From contig VDMD01000001.1 in NCBI GenBank assembly GCA_007026445.1, positions 186,001-250,000 on the forward strand: a stretch of DNA of 64,000 nt. Reading direction: 5' to 3'. Source of the DNA: Schizophyllum amplum. Taxonomy: Eukaryota > Basidiomycota > Agaricomycetes > Agaricales > Schizophyllaceae. Numbering within the stretch: the first letter of the stretch is position 1; each line of letters begins with the position of its first letter. Below the pieces are notes generated by a model. It searched no databases, was not told the origin of the DNA, and saw only the letters and a program-made list of their open reading frames with translations. Below are positions 53,725 to 64,000 of this stretch, piece by piece. The translations under genes were made by a program, and so were the position numbers.

Positions 53725-56091
53725 ATGCCCTCTGTACGGTTGGCTCTGGCTCTCGCCGTCGCTGCCCAGGGCGCGTTTGCCTGCGGTGGCGACGATCATA
53801 GCCACGCACGGCGCGCGTACCCTTCGACGAAGTTGCGGCCCCCGACGCGTCCGCTGGAATGGGGTGACTTCAATGTTATGCATACCACGGACACGCACGG
53901 CTGGCTTCTGGGACACCAGAAGGAGAGCTGGCCGGAGCCGAACTACAGGTGCGCGGTTAGTAGACCATGAAGGGAGTGCGAGCTGAATGGACGTGTAGTG
54001 GAGATTTGGGGGACTTTGCGTCCTTCGTGGCTCACATGAAGAAGATCGCCGAGGAGAAGGACGTCGATTTGCTGCTCGTCGACTCCGGGGATCTTCACGA
54101 CGGGACAGGGATCAGTGACGGCTTCCCAGCGGGCGGCGTTGATGCTCACGACGTGCGTGCTCCACGCAATACACATACTCATTCTGACTACTCCCATAGT
54201 CGAATGAGTTCCTCAAGCAAATTCCCTACGACATTATGGCCATTGGCAAGTAGGTGGACCCTACTTCCTACCCAGCACACCCCTGACGACGCGTCGGCAC
54301 GCCCAGCCACGAGCTCTACATCTACGAGAACACTCTTGACATGTACAACAACTTCGCCCCTGACCTGAACGGCCGATACCTGTCCAGCAACGTGAACATT
54401 ACCGTGTTTGGCGAGAACAACGAGACGATCAACGTCCCGGTCGGGGGTAAGGTCTTGCGAATTGATTGATTCTACGGTGCTGACTCTCTGCAGAGCGATT
54501 TGCAAAGTTTACGACCCGAAAGGGGCGCCGCGTGACATCCTTCGGTGTGCTGTTTGACTTTACGGGCAACGATGACAACACGACCGTGCAGACCGTCGCA
54601 GACATGGTCAAAGAGGACTGGGTGAGCTGATCGGGAGTCCCTGGCTTCGAAGGTGACTTACACGTCGGCAGTTCGTCGATGCTATCCAGGAAGAGCCGGA
54701 CGTGTTCCTGCTCGTTGGGCACATGCCCGTCAGAGAGGACAATTGTAAATCTTGCTGCTTCCACTACCTTGCGACGCCCCTCACTTTTGCTTCAGGGCCG
54801 CTCGTGTTCGATGCTATTCGCACCGTTCACCCGACGACACCGATCCTCATCTTTGGCGGGCATACGCATATTCGCGACTGTGTCCAACTGGACGGCCGGT
54901 CGATGGCGCTGGAGAGCGGCCGCTACATGGAGACCCTGGGTGTGTAGTAGCGATCTATACTGCCCCCACTCTGAACGTCTTCCAGGATGGATGTCTGCCA
55001 ACCTGAATGACAGGCACAAGAAGAACATCACTTTCAGCCGTCGCTACTTAGACCCGAACCGCGTGACCTACCAGGTGAGTGTGGCTGCTGTTGCTACGTG
55101 CCTGCTCTTCTTTGCTAAGCCAGTCCATAGTTCCACACTCTCACATCGAATCACACATTCGATACGGAGGAGGGCGCGAACATCACGCAGGGCCTGCTTG
55201 ATCTTGCAGAACAGTACGACCTCGATTACCTCTACGGAACCGCGCCCATGGACTACACCATCGACCGCGTCCCATACCCGTCGAACAACTCACTCCTCTC
55301 GCTCTTCGTCTCTGAGGCAACGCCCCTCGTGCTCTCCGCGAACAACACCGCCAACAGCACACGTCCTGCGCTCTTCCTGACCAACTCCGGCTCGCAGCGC
55401 TTCGACCTGTACAAGGGCCCCTTCACCAAAAACGATCAGCTCACCGCGAGCCCGTTCGTTGATGCGTGGCTCTATATGCCCGAGGTGGAATATGGCGTGG
55501 CGAAGCAGGTGTTGGATATCATCAACGCTGACGGCTCGAATAACCGTCGGCGTTCGATGGACGATCAGGCATGGGAACGTGCGTCGTTTGGGCTTGGGCG
55601 CGACACGTCCGTGGACAAGCGCTACCGGGCGTGGCTGCGAGATATGGAGGCACGTGCGCACGCGGAGCAGGACCGCGACATGCGTCGGGATGCGGATCAT
55701 CACCACCACCATCACCACCATGACGAGCTGAGCATCGGCTACGTGACCTACGATGTAAGCTCATGCTGCCTCAGTACGATCTCTTTACTGACCAGACCTA
55801 CCACAGAGTTGCCCGGGCGTCGGCGATGACACCGAGCACGAGCCCCTCGAGAGCTACACATTGCCTGACTTCATCCAATCCAACGTGACCGTGAACGGGA
55901 CGGCGTTCGACGGGATTGCGGATGAGACGCTCGTTGACTTTGTGTTTGTCGACTTCATCGACGACCAGATTGTGGAGACGCTCAACAGCATTGTGGGCGA
56001 GGAGCAGTTTAGCGTGAATGACTTGACTTCGTACAGTCCAGTCTTGACGAACGAGCTACTTGGTTTCTACGCGCAGATGGCGTGGAACTAG
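53725..56091 (+). CDS. Secreted/vacuolar metallophosphoesterase, copy 2, 636 aa
   Basis: Intact tandem paralogue of 50569-52891. Exons: 53725-53948, 53999-54152, 54200-54249, 54307-54446, 54494-54621, 54672-54744, 54796-54939, 54986-55074, 55131-55754, 55807-56091; introns 46-57 bp at the same positions as copy 1. Signal peptide [20 protein letters not shown]. Catalytic motifs: [56 protein letters not shown]. The C-terminal half carries the 5'-nucleotidase-like domain with many N-glycosylation sites (NNTANST, SNVNIT). A run of eight His codons ([18 protein letters not shown]) lies before the last intron; copy 1 has only DADDELS there. It probably dephosphorylates nucleotides or similar phosphomonoesters in the vacuole or outside the cell. 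Confidence 0.9.
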
Positions 56092-56315
56092 AATACATCA
56101 CTTACGATACATCACGTAATTATTTCTCACCACAGAAAAGTGTATGTGCGTCTTGCGAGATCGACAGTGTGTGATACTGATCAAACAATGGGATTTCCCG
56201 TTCCGGCGAACAATGCATTGTCACATGACTATCCGGCTGCTTCGGTCCGCCCCCGCGGCGCTTATTCTCTGGCCTTTTCCTCACATGTCGTTCTTCCTTG
56301 ATTCCTGCGCTCGCA

Positions 56316-58262
56316 ATGTCCAAGAAACGGGTGACATACTTCTACGACCGTGCGCTTTCCTCTTGAACTCCCTGGGCGTCTACCCATATGGACTCCCACA
56401 GCTGATGTCGGCGCCTACACTTATGGCCTGGGTCACCCCATGAAGCCACATCGTATACGCGTCGCGCACGAGCTCATCTCGGCGTACGGGATGCTGGACA
56501 AGATGCATGTACTGGTGCGTGGCTATATTTTATAGAAGGGACTACCCGGCTCACAAAGACACAGCGAGCGAAGCGCGCGACCCCAGAGACGATCACCGCG
56601 TTCCACACCGACGAATACGTCGATTTTCTCAACAAGGTCTCCCCGGAGACAGTGCGAGAGCTCAGCTACAATGGCTCAAGATGTGCGTGACTGCGCTCTG
56701 TGGAGTCCCTCCTTTCCTGATCCTCGCTGCCGCAGTCCTTGTCGGCGACGACAATCCAGCCTTCGAGGGCGTCTTCGAGTACTGTCAGATCTCTGCTGGA
56801 GGGTCAATAGGTGTGTGGTGCTCCCCCTCTTGATCTACATGCTCTTATCACCCCGCACGCCACAGCCGCCGCCAACCGCCTTGCATCCGGAGCCACCGAC
56901 ATTGCGATCAACTGGGCAGGAGGCCTCCACCACGCGAAGAAGCGCGAAGCGTCTGGGTTCTGTTATGTCAACGACATTGTGCTCGGCATCATCGAACTCC
57001 TACGAACATACCCACGCGTACTATACGTTGACATCGACTGCCACCACGGGGATGGCGTCGAGGAGGCGTTCTACACGACCGATCGCGTCATGACGTGCAG
57101 CTTCCACAAGTATGGCGAGTACTTTCCCGGAACAGGCACGCAGCGCGACATTGGCGTAGGACGCGGACGTGGCTACGCGTTGAATGTGCCGTTCAAGGAC
57201 GGTCTGACAGACGATGCGTTAGCGAGCGTGTTCGAACCAGTACGTCGTGTGCTCGCTATACAGAAGTGTTTGTCTGATCATACCCTAAAGATAATGGACA
57301 AGATCCTCGAGGTCTTTGACCCTTCGGCAATAGTGCTGCAGTGCGGCTCGGACTCGCTCTCCGGCGACAAGCTCGGTTGCTTCAACCTCACTATGCAAGG
57401 TCATGCGCACTGCGTGCAGTTCCTTCGGAAGAAGAACGTGCCGCTCATCCTACTTGGGGGAGGCGGATATACCGTCAAGAATGTCGGGCGTACGTGGGCG
57501 TTCGAAACTGCATGCGCGCTTGGAATCGAGGACACCATCGACCCGAACCTGCCTTGGAACGAGTACTTTGAGTGGTTCGGCCCGCGCTACCGACTCGAGG
57601 TTGTTGCAAGCAATATGGAAGACCTCAATAGGAAGGACGGCTCACTTGAACAGGTCAAGGAAATCGCGCTGAAGAACCTCGACCTCATCAAGGGCCCTCC
57701 ATCCGTCCAGATGCACGATACACCGCGGCAGTCGCTCGGAGAGCATCTCAAAGTCACGCCGCAGAGCGAGGAGGACGATGACAAGCGAGACGTCCTGGAC
57801 AAGAGATTAGCACGTACGTCCCCGCACATATTAGTTCTGTTCATTCATCTAAAGCATTCACTAGAACATGCCCGCTACGTGTACGACCTGCAACATTCGT
57901 CGATGGGCTCCTCGGATTCCTCCGACGAACTGTCTGACTCCGACGACTCCACCCCCATCTCCGCATCCGTGCACCGCCAAAGCGCCGCTGAACGAACACG
58001 CATGAGCATCCGCACGAACCGATACTTCGACATCCCCGCGGAGCCCGAATACGCGCACTATGACTGCGGGGCACTACCTGCGCGCTCTGCGAAGCGCCGC
58101 TTCTTCCGAGGCGGGTCACGCCTTGAAGATGGGCTGAATGGGCGGCTGGGGCAGAACGGCGTGGTCAAGTTGTTCGATGTCCACGAAACGATGGCGAATG
58201 GCGGTCGTTCTCCAGGTCGCGGGTGGGATGATGAGCCGGAGATGGATATAGATGGTCCATAG
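56316..58262 (+). CDS. HOS2: Class I histone deacetylase (Hos2/HDAC3-type), 544 aa
   Basis: Zn-dependent lysine deacetylase. Exons: 56316-56349, 56402-56514, 56565-56682, 56736-56810, 56866-57239, 57291-57813, 57865-58262; introns 50-55 bp. Motifs: [112 protein letters not shown] (charge-relay His and Zn ligands), [18 protein letters not shown] (Zn ligand Asp) and [15 protein letters not shown] with the catalytic Tyr. All active-site residues are present. The wording around [11 protein letters not shown] and FLNKVSPET fits Hos2/HDAC3 better than Rpd3. The C-terminal 150 residues are Ser/Asp-rich and disordered. Expected in a Set3C/SMRT-like nuclear complex. Confidence 0.92.
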
Positions 58263-58855
58263 CAGCAGAGGTCATGTTGTATATCTGTAGGACCCTTGTA
58301 TGCGCTGACTTCTCTGTATGTATACTTACCGTCGTGGACGAGTCGGGATCGAAGGGTACTTAGCATGTACTCGTTCCAGTGGCTAGGCTAATTGAGATTC
58401 TCGGGAGAGTGATTTGTCTGAGAGCCGTTTATCCAATCTACACTTTTGTGCCTCTTGGACGCTGCCGAGCTATTAGTATCAAGCTTCAAGTTCAGGTTGA
58501 ACTTGAAGTTGGTCTCGATGTTGATATGCTGTAGATATGCTGCGTGATCGTGAGAACTTGGTATCTTCATCGCTCAGCGCTTGGCAGCTCTTGCCACCAT
58601 GTCAAGCTCGTCAACGTTGCAGACGCTGCTTCCTCCTTCGCTCTCCAAACTTTCTGACCGGGAACATGGGGCGCTGGGTATAACTCTTCAGCGGACGTTT
58701 TCTGCGTGATGACACGTGCATAAACAATGACTTCACTCTTGCGTGGCCAGCCAATGCGTACGCTCACGCCAGCTGTGTGCTGCTATCTCTTCCTCTTCAT
58801 CGACTCTACAACGACCCTCCCCAGTAACCTCTGACACGCGAACTTGTTCTAAAAC
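58263..58855. other. Intergenic between HDAC and conserved unknown
   Basis: AAGTTCAGGTTGAACTTGAAG is a short inverted/direct repeat at about 58487-58510. A CT-rich leader precedes the next ATG. No gene is supported. Confidence 0.45.
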
Positions 58856-60067
58856 ATGTCTAAAATCAAGGCAGCCGAACAGCTCATGCGCGCCTTCGTC
58901 TCACGAACTGGACTTGAGCCTGCATCCTCAACACCTCGCCGCTACCTTTGGACCGACGCTTTCGCGGTCTGCAACCTGCTCACGTTGCACCACCACGAGC
59001 GAGATGGTAACGAATATATTGGCCTAGCCCGCAAGCTCGTCGACCAGGTACACCATACCCTAGGGCGACATCGCCCAGACGACGCCCTAGAGGGCTGGCT
59101 CAGCGGTCTTTCCGAGGAAGAAGGCGCGGCGCATCCGACCAAAGGAGGCCTACGCATCGGGAAGAGCCTCCCCGAGCGCCAGCCGGACGAGTCGCCCGAC
59201 CAAGATCTAGAGTGGGACCAAGACGGTGCGTATGCTGTTTTTCCATCTTTGTGACCCTCAAGAGACTCATGTCACCCAACAGGCCAGTACTTCCACTACC
59301 TGACCAAATGGATGCATGCACTTGCGGCAATGTACCGCGAGACGCGTGAGGTTCGTCACCTTACGTGGGCCATCGAACTCGCCAAGGCCGTCCACCCGCG
59401 CTTCACGCACTCTGGCGGCACTCGCATGTACTGGAAGATGAGCGTCGATCTTTCCCGACCTTTGGTCTCCTCCATGGGCCAGCACGATGCGCTTGACGCA
59501 CTGGTCACGTACTCCGCGCTGCGAGTGGCCGCCCACGAAGCGGCTCTCACCCCCGACCTTGACCTCAACGCGGAGATTGCGGACGCGGCTCGTATGTGCT
59601 CGCGGGGCGTCGCCCCCACAGATGATTCGCTTGGCATCGGTGGCCTTCTCCTCGACGCCTCACGCCTCGCACAACTCGTCGCTTGTGGTGATGCCGAAGC
59701 GGAGCCCATTCTACTCGCCGTCATGTCTGCGGCGGATACCAGTCTTGCATCCTACGATGCGGACGAGCTGAAGTATCCCGCTCGTGCGCGACTTGCGTTC
59801 CGCGAGTTGGGTATAGCCATCGGTCTACGCGCGGTGAAGCTCGTGGGCGAGCAGGTGGACGGCAACGGGCAGACGCGCTTCAAGAAGCGTGAACACATGC
59901 TGCGCGAAGTAGAGAAGCTGCGACAGCACGAGGCTCTGGCCGACCGGATCGAGGAGTTCTGGATGGAGGAGGACAACAGAAATGCGAAGAGCTGGATGGG
60001 CCACGAGGATATCAACGCCGTCATGCTGGCTACGACGCTGAGCCCGGATGCATTTCTCGAGATCTAA
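58856..60067 (+). CDS. Conserved hypothetical protein, alpha-helical, 384 aa
   Basis: Exons 58856-59225 and 59283-60067, with a 57-bp intron. Family name not recalled with certainty. The sequence looks like an all-helical barrel: RYLWTDAFAVCNLLTLHH, ARKLVDQVHHTLGRHR, GQYFHYLTKWMHALAAMYRE, HLTWAIELAKAVHPRFTH, RMYWKMSVDLSRPLVSSMGQ and HDALDALVTYSALR. The spacing of WTDAF, FHYLTKWMHAL and MYWKMS resembles six-hairpin (alpha/alpha)6 glycosidase-like proteins found in fungi and bacteria. No signal peptide, so it is cytosolic. It ends INAVMLATTLSPDAFLEI. The gene is clearly real given its long, well-conserved-looking frame; an enzymatic role is only a guess. Confidence 0.82.
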
Positions 60068-60720
60068 CCGAACTGCTTGCCGTAGATCACGACGAACGGT
60101 GAAGCAATCGCAGTCGAAGTTCGATTCAAGTTCAGTATGCAACCAGTGTGGGATAGGGGCCTCCGATTATTGACCGGGCCTCGACCGGGCCGGTCTCACA
60201 AGCCGCGCAAGGATTTACACGATTTTACAGCAACTTTTTGGCGATTCTTTCCGTACGATTACGCGAGATGCGCCAAGTCTCGCCATTGCGCGCCATCGGA
60301 TCCGATTCACCTATGCACCTCAAGTTCAACCGAAGAAACCCAGTCTGTTTCATGCGCGACGAATCTGAAGCTGCCATTCTTCGTGCTCACTTTCAAGTTA
60401 CATAAGTAGTCTCCGCCAGTCACTTCCGGACATAAACAACGCAGCTCTTCTTCCATCTCATTCTACAAACCCCTATACGACGATGGACCTGCACAGTCAA
60501 CCCAGCCTTTGCCCTGCACAGAGTTCCCCTGTGTGCAGCACTACGACGGACCGCGGACCGGACTTGTCCCGAATTGAAATTCAACAATGGGGACCCCGCG
60601 GTCCGGGCCAGGTGACGCTACTACTGACCTCACCCCGCGTATATAAGGCGCGATAGCATCGATGTTCCCCCAACTTCCTCTGCACTTTCCAGCGCCATCT
60701 TCGCCCAGAACACTACCACC
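60068..60720. other. Intergenic, promoter of the second aldo/keto reductase
   Basis: Contains GGTCCGCGGTCC-type inverted strings at 60548-60610, the TATA box at 60640 and a CT-rich leader. No gene is supported. Confidence 0.45.
60640..60647 (+). promoter_or_regulatory. TATA box, second aldo/keto reductase
   Basis: TATATAAG, 74-81 bp upstream of ATG 60721. Confidence 0.7.
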
Positions 60721-61900
60721 ATGTCGCTCGGAAAGGTCCTCTCCCTTAACACCAATTCCACGATCCCCCAGATCGGACTCGGCACTTGGCTCTCGAAGCC
60801 TAAGGAGGTAGAGCATGCGGTACGTGAGGCGCACGCGCGACAGTAAAGGAGACTCATCACACGTCGGTTTGCAGGTCGAGCACGCTGTCAAGAGCGGCTA
60901 CCGCCACCTCGACCTCGCAATGATCTACGAGAACCAGGATGAGGTCGGTGCCGCCCTGAAGAAGGTCATACCCTCTGTCGTCAAGCGCGAGGACCTGTTT
61001 ATGACCTCGAAGGTGTGTGTACAAGTCTGGCTTACCGAATATGAAAAATGACACGATATGCAGGTTTGGAACAGCTCGCATCAGCCGGCGAACGTTGAGA
61101 AGGAGCTTGATGAGACGCTAAATCAGCTCGGCACAGATTATCTTGACCTCTATCGTGCGTCATACAGGCGACCCGTCTTCATCCTTTGCTGATCGACCCT
61201 CAGTCGTACATTGGCCCGTCGCGTTCCAGCCAGGAAACGGCTTTTACCCGCCCGACAAGAAGGAGGGCTTCGTTGCGCTTGACCTCGAGACCTCCCTCGT
61301 AGACACCTGGAAAGCCATGATTGCGCTGCCCAAGTCCAAGGTCCGCGCCATCGGTGTCTCCAACTTCACAATCGCGCAGATCGACGGGATAATCAATGCG
61401 ACCGGCGTCGTACCCACCGCGCTACAAATCGAAGCGCACCCCTTGCTCCCGCAGGACGACCTCGTTCAATACTGCAAGGAGAAGGGCATTCATATCACCG
61501 CCTACAGCCCGCTAGGCAACAACCGTGCGTCGCTTCGACTTGCAGGTCCATGACATCGCATACTCACGAGCTCTCAGTCATCGGCAAGCCGAAACTCACG
61601 GACTACCCTGTCGTGCAGGACATCGCGAAGAAGCTCAATGCCACCCCCGCGCAGGTGCTCGTCGCATGGGGCGCACACCGCGGTTACTCGGTCATCCCGA
61701 AGAGCGTGCAGTTCGAGCGCATCGAGAGCAACTTCAAGCAGGTTGAGCTGTCCGAGGAGGATTACGCCGCGATCAGCAAGATCGGCGAGGGTAACCACAC
61801 GCGCTTCAACATCCCCTTCCGCTATGAGCCGCACTGGGACATCGACATCTTCGGCGAGCCGGAGGAGAAGGAGGCAACGAACAAAGTGAAGATCGCATAA
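60721..61900 (+). CDS. Aldo/keto reductase (AKR3/alcohol dehydrogenase-like), 323 aa
   Basis: NADPH-dependent aldehyde reductase of the AKR1-3 type. Exons: 60721-60819, 60875-61012, 61064-61154, 61204-61524, 61578-61900; introns 49-55 bp. Motifs: [35 protein letters not shown] (catalytic Asp and Tyr), [15 protein letters not shown] (Lys), [17 protein letters not shown] (His), [44 protein letters not shown] and [15 protein letters not shown] (cofactor site). The tetrad is complete. Distinct from the AKR at 33993-35417, which belongs to the other AKR branch, so this is not a local duplicate. Likely a glycerol, aldehyde or xylose-type reductase. Confidence 0.94.
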
Positions 61901-62182
61901 GCGAGAGGTGAACGGCAGTTTAGATAGTTCCGCGCCCTGTACTACTTGCACTGTATCATTATCATGATAACTCATCGAAGAACACTCGGGTGACCGCCCT
62001 CGCGAGTTCGCAGTGATTGCTTTGCCGACAATGAACATGCACGAATTAGGACATGGGCCGGCCCGCCGCATCCCGGGCGCCTAACGGTCTAACCGTCTAT
62101 GTCATCGCGCCTGCATGTCGTCACACCCAGCCATTGTTACTCGCGACTTGGAGGCTACGTTCATCCAAAGGACGTCCCCCCC

Positions 62183-62584
62183 ATGTCATCGAGCTCAAAG
62201 CCGCGCAACGCCCCTCCCCACCACCGTGTACGCCATGCCCGCCGTCCCCAAAAGCGCGGAGCCGTGCCAACATCAGCCGCGTCCGACCACACTGTGCGAC
62301 CTACCCCTCGCCCGAAGAAGAAACCCGACATGCGGGATGGGCAGCACAACGCAGGGTTCCTAGCAGGGCTCGCCGCAACGGTGGTCGGCGGCGTCGTGCT
62401 TGGGCCAGTCGCTGGTATCGTTGGCGGCATCACCGGCGCGACAACGGGCTCCGTCACCCAGAGCATCACTAACCGCCAGCAAGCGGCCGCGCGGCAGCAG
62501 CAGGAGGAAGCGAAGAAGAAGGCAAAGGAGGAGCGGGAGAAGGCTAGTGGTCCGCGAGTGATGCCACATAGCCACGAGCATTGA
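62183..62584 (+). CDS. Glycine-zipper small membrane protein, 133 aa
   Basis: Single frame. The ATG at 62183 sits in a CCCCC-ATG context; an in-frame ATG at 62099 would add 28 residues. A basic, His/Arg/Pro-rich N-terminus (PHHRVRHARRPQKRG) is followed by NAGFLAGLAATVVGGVVLGP and VAGIVGGITGATTGSVTQ, a GxxxG glycine-zipper hydrophobic hairpin. A charged helix (RQQQEEAKKKAKEEREKA) and HSHEH end it. The layout suggests a small membrane-associated or oligomerising protein. No homologue is recognised. Confidence 0.62.
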   Translation: MSSSSKPRNAPPHHRVRHARRPQKRGAVPTSAASDHTVRPTPRPKKKPDMRDGQHNAGFLAGLAATVVGGVVLGPVAGIVGGITGATTGSVTQSITNRQQAAARQQQEEAKKKAKEEREKASGPRVMPHSHEH

Positions 62585-62691
62585 GTTCTGAAGCGCGAAG
62601 TCGAACGGGAGACGGAGGACTCACTCAAGAAGCTGAGGATGGCCTACCACTGGAGAGCGCGCTGGCAAGCGATATAATTAACCGGACATTC

Positions 62692-64000
62692 CTATCCAAT
62701 GTAAAATACATCTAGAACGTCCATTTGCCCATCTGTCTGTTGCTGGTCAGTACCACATCATGAGTGACAGGTGAGTGAACACTCACAGAAAGCCCGACGA
62801 CACGTTCATCGTCCATCAATACGGAATCATAGAGATAATCCTGCTTCGAGACGGTTCGAACGAACGGAAGACCAGGCTGCAGCGCTCTCGCGTCCGCGAA
62901 CGCAGATTCCATGTTTGTCGATACCTCCGCTGGTCGCGTATTACCGTAGACTTGAATAGGTAGGTCGATATATGATTTTGCTTCCATATCCTTGACATTG
63001 ACAAAGTCGTTGTGGGATTTCGAGGTATCGGAAGGCGGTGCCGTCAAGTCGGACGAAGGGTCAACGCGCGTCCAAGGCTGCCCGGGGCGATGATCACAGG
63101 GAAGTACGATTGTCGCCGTCCGCGTATCGATAGCGAGCCTTCGGTACTCATCCGCATCTGCATCGGCGCCTCGCTCAACGATTTCCGCCTCCACGCGCCG
63201 CACAGTGTAAGGGTTGAAGTCGAGTATGTGGATGGCCTGGTCAACAAATGTTGTGGAGGGCATCTGCACATAGCGCTGGCCGCTCGAAACGGTAATGAAG
63301 CCGATGTTCATGTCCTTCGTGCAGAGCCAGCGCGCCCCGATCGGGCCCCAGTCCTCCCATGGTACACTCGTCCCGCCCTGGGCGCGTGATGCGTGGCGCA
63401 GAACGGTGGACCGGTGGAATATGAGGGCGAAAGTCTTAAACATGTCGTTGCCAAAGTCCAGCGCCATGTCGACGATGATGATGGCGTCCTCTGCGCGGCT
63501 GCGGAAGGGGCGTGTTGCGTCCTGCTTGCATCTGTTCACCGCGGGATTCGGCTCTCCGCGGCAGACTGTGTGGGTGATAGACAGCACGGGGCGGAACTCG
63601 GGGTACTTGAGCTCGCAGACGAGCGCAAGCCGAGAAGTCGATGTCGGTGCGTCCGGGATGTGGAAGACATCCAGCGCGCGAGTGTGCTCGTTGGGATGGA
63701 GAAGGAGCTGGGGTGTGAGGAAGCACAGGCCTACATTCCGAATCGGGTGTCCCCCAGGGTTGATGGGTGTGCCCGTCTTCCAGAAGAAGAGGAAGAGGCG
63801 GCTGTGCGCGTTGTGCTGGTGACTTTCGTCGACGCCGGAATAGTAGCAGGTGATTGCCGCGAGTACGTCTCCAACAACCTCAACGCTAACAGTTGGCCTT
63901 GCCAGCGACAACGGAGCCTGTTGTATTCGGAAGTGCTGCTGCTGAGCAGCTGGATGCGCCTGACCCGTCGATAGCTGATACAGGTCAACATCGACGTAGA
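62692..64000 (-). CDS. F-box-type protein, C-terminal part (5' end beyond window)
   Basis: The frame is open from the right edge (63998) to 62787, then a 50-bp intron (62786-62737) and a final exon of 45 bp (62736-62692). The last join gives VVGLSTDGQMDVLDVFYIG, the form expected at the end of this family; reading through instead gives an unrelated tail. The visible 416 or so residues resemble the long beta-rich region after the F-box in Agaricomycete F-box proteins: VEVVGDVLAAITCYY, LFLFFWKTGTPIN, LALVCELKYPEFRPV, AEDAIIIVDMALDF and SVLMDDERVVGLS. The F-box itself would lie outside the window, so ubiquitin-ligase function is inferred from family resemblance only. Confidence 0.7.

Noticed and set aside
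1..64000. CRISPR array, rRNA operon, LTR retrotransposon or a secondary-metabolite core enzyme
   Set aside because: None seen. All tandem arrays lack spacers, no reverse transcriptase, integrase, PKS, NRPS or terpene-synthase motifs were found, and no rRNA sequence was recognised.

Overview
The window is nuclear DNA from a basidiomycete fungus, most likely an Agaricomycete such as a wood-decay polypore. Four things point there: GC-rich genes split by many 46-60 bp GT-AG introns, two large FunK1-type protein kinases (a family typical of mushroom-forming fungi), a secreted GH30 glycosidase and an F-box family gene, and six Pol III tRNA genes, five of which contain an intron. I joined exons by hand. 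Every complete spliced model keeps one frame from ATG to stop, except one metallophosphoesterase copy discussed below.

Layout, left to right. 1-1932 (-): the 3'-truncated end of a repeat-rich coiled-coil gene. 2-7 kb: mostly non-coding, with an acidic unknown gene (4182-5315, -) flanked by two diverged copies of what may be a spliced non-coding unit, then minisatellites and tRNA-Met. 7.8-9.1 kb (-): an Erv2-like sulfhydryl oxidase. 9.8-10.6 kb: an SDR relic. 11.2-19.0 kb (-): two tandem FunK1-like kinases. 19.5-20.7 kb (-): a tyrosine phosphatase, divergent from an FAD monooxygenase (21.5-22.8 kb, +). 23.1-25.4 kb (-): Mad1. 26-28.6 kb: tRNA-Ala, tRNA-Met, a Yar1-like ankyrin protein and another tRNA-Met. 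28.8-30.7 kb (-): GH30. 31.6-32.4 kb (+): coatomer zeta, convergent with an SDR (32.5-33.5 kb, -), then an aldo/keto reductase (34.0-35.4 kb, -). 35.4-40.9 kb: a gene-poor stretch. 40.9-42.5 kb (+): a Thr-rich single-pass membrane protein. 43.4-45.9 kb: tRNA-Gly, a NIF3/YqfO-like insert-domain protein, a 65-residue membrane protein and tRNA-Ile. 46.1-46.8 kb (-): a disordered protein. 47.6-49.6 kb (+): a Cdh1/Fizzy-related APC/C activator. 50.6-56.1 kb (+): two tandem metallophosphoesterases. 56.3-58.3 kb (+): a class I (Hos2/HDAC3-type) histone deacetylase. 58.9-60.1 kb (+): a conserved unknown. 60.7-61.9 kb (+): a second aldo/keto reductase. 62.2-62.6 kb (+): a glycine-zipper protein. 62.7-64.0 kb (-): an F-box-type protein running off the right edge.

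There is no operon or obvious biosynthetic cluster. Housekeeping and cell-cycle genes (Mad1, Cdh1-like, HDAC, zeta-COP, Yar1-like) sit among lineage-expanded families (FunK1, SDR, AKR, F-box). The strongest unexplained signals are the paired non-coding units around 4182-5315, the FunK1 duplication with its non-coding tail, a 5-bp exon deletion in one metallophosphoesterase copy, and altered APC/C-docking motifs in the Cdh1-like protein.
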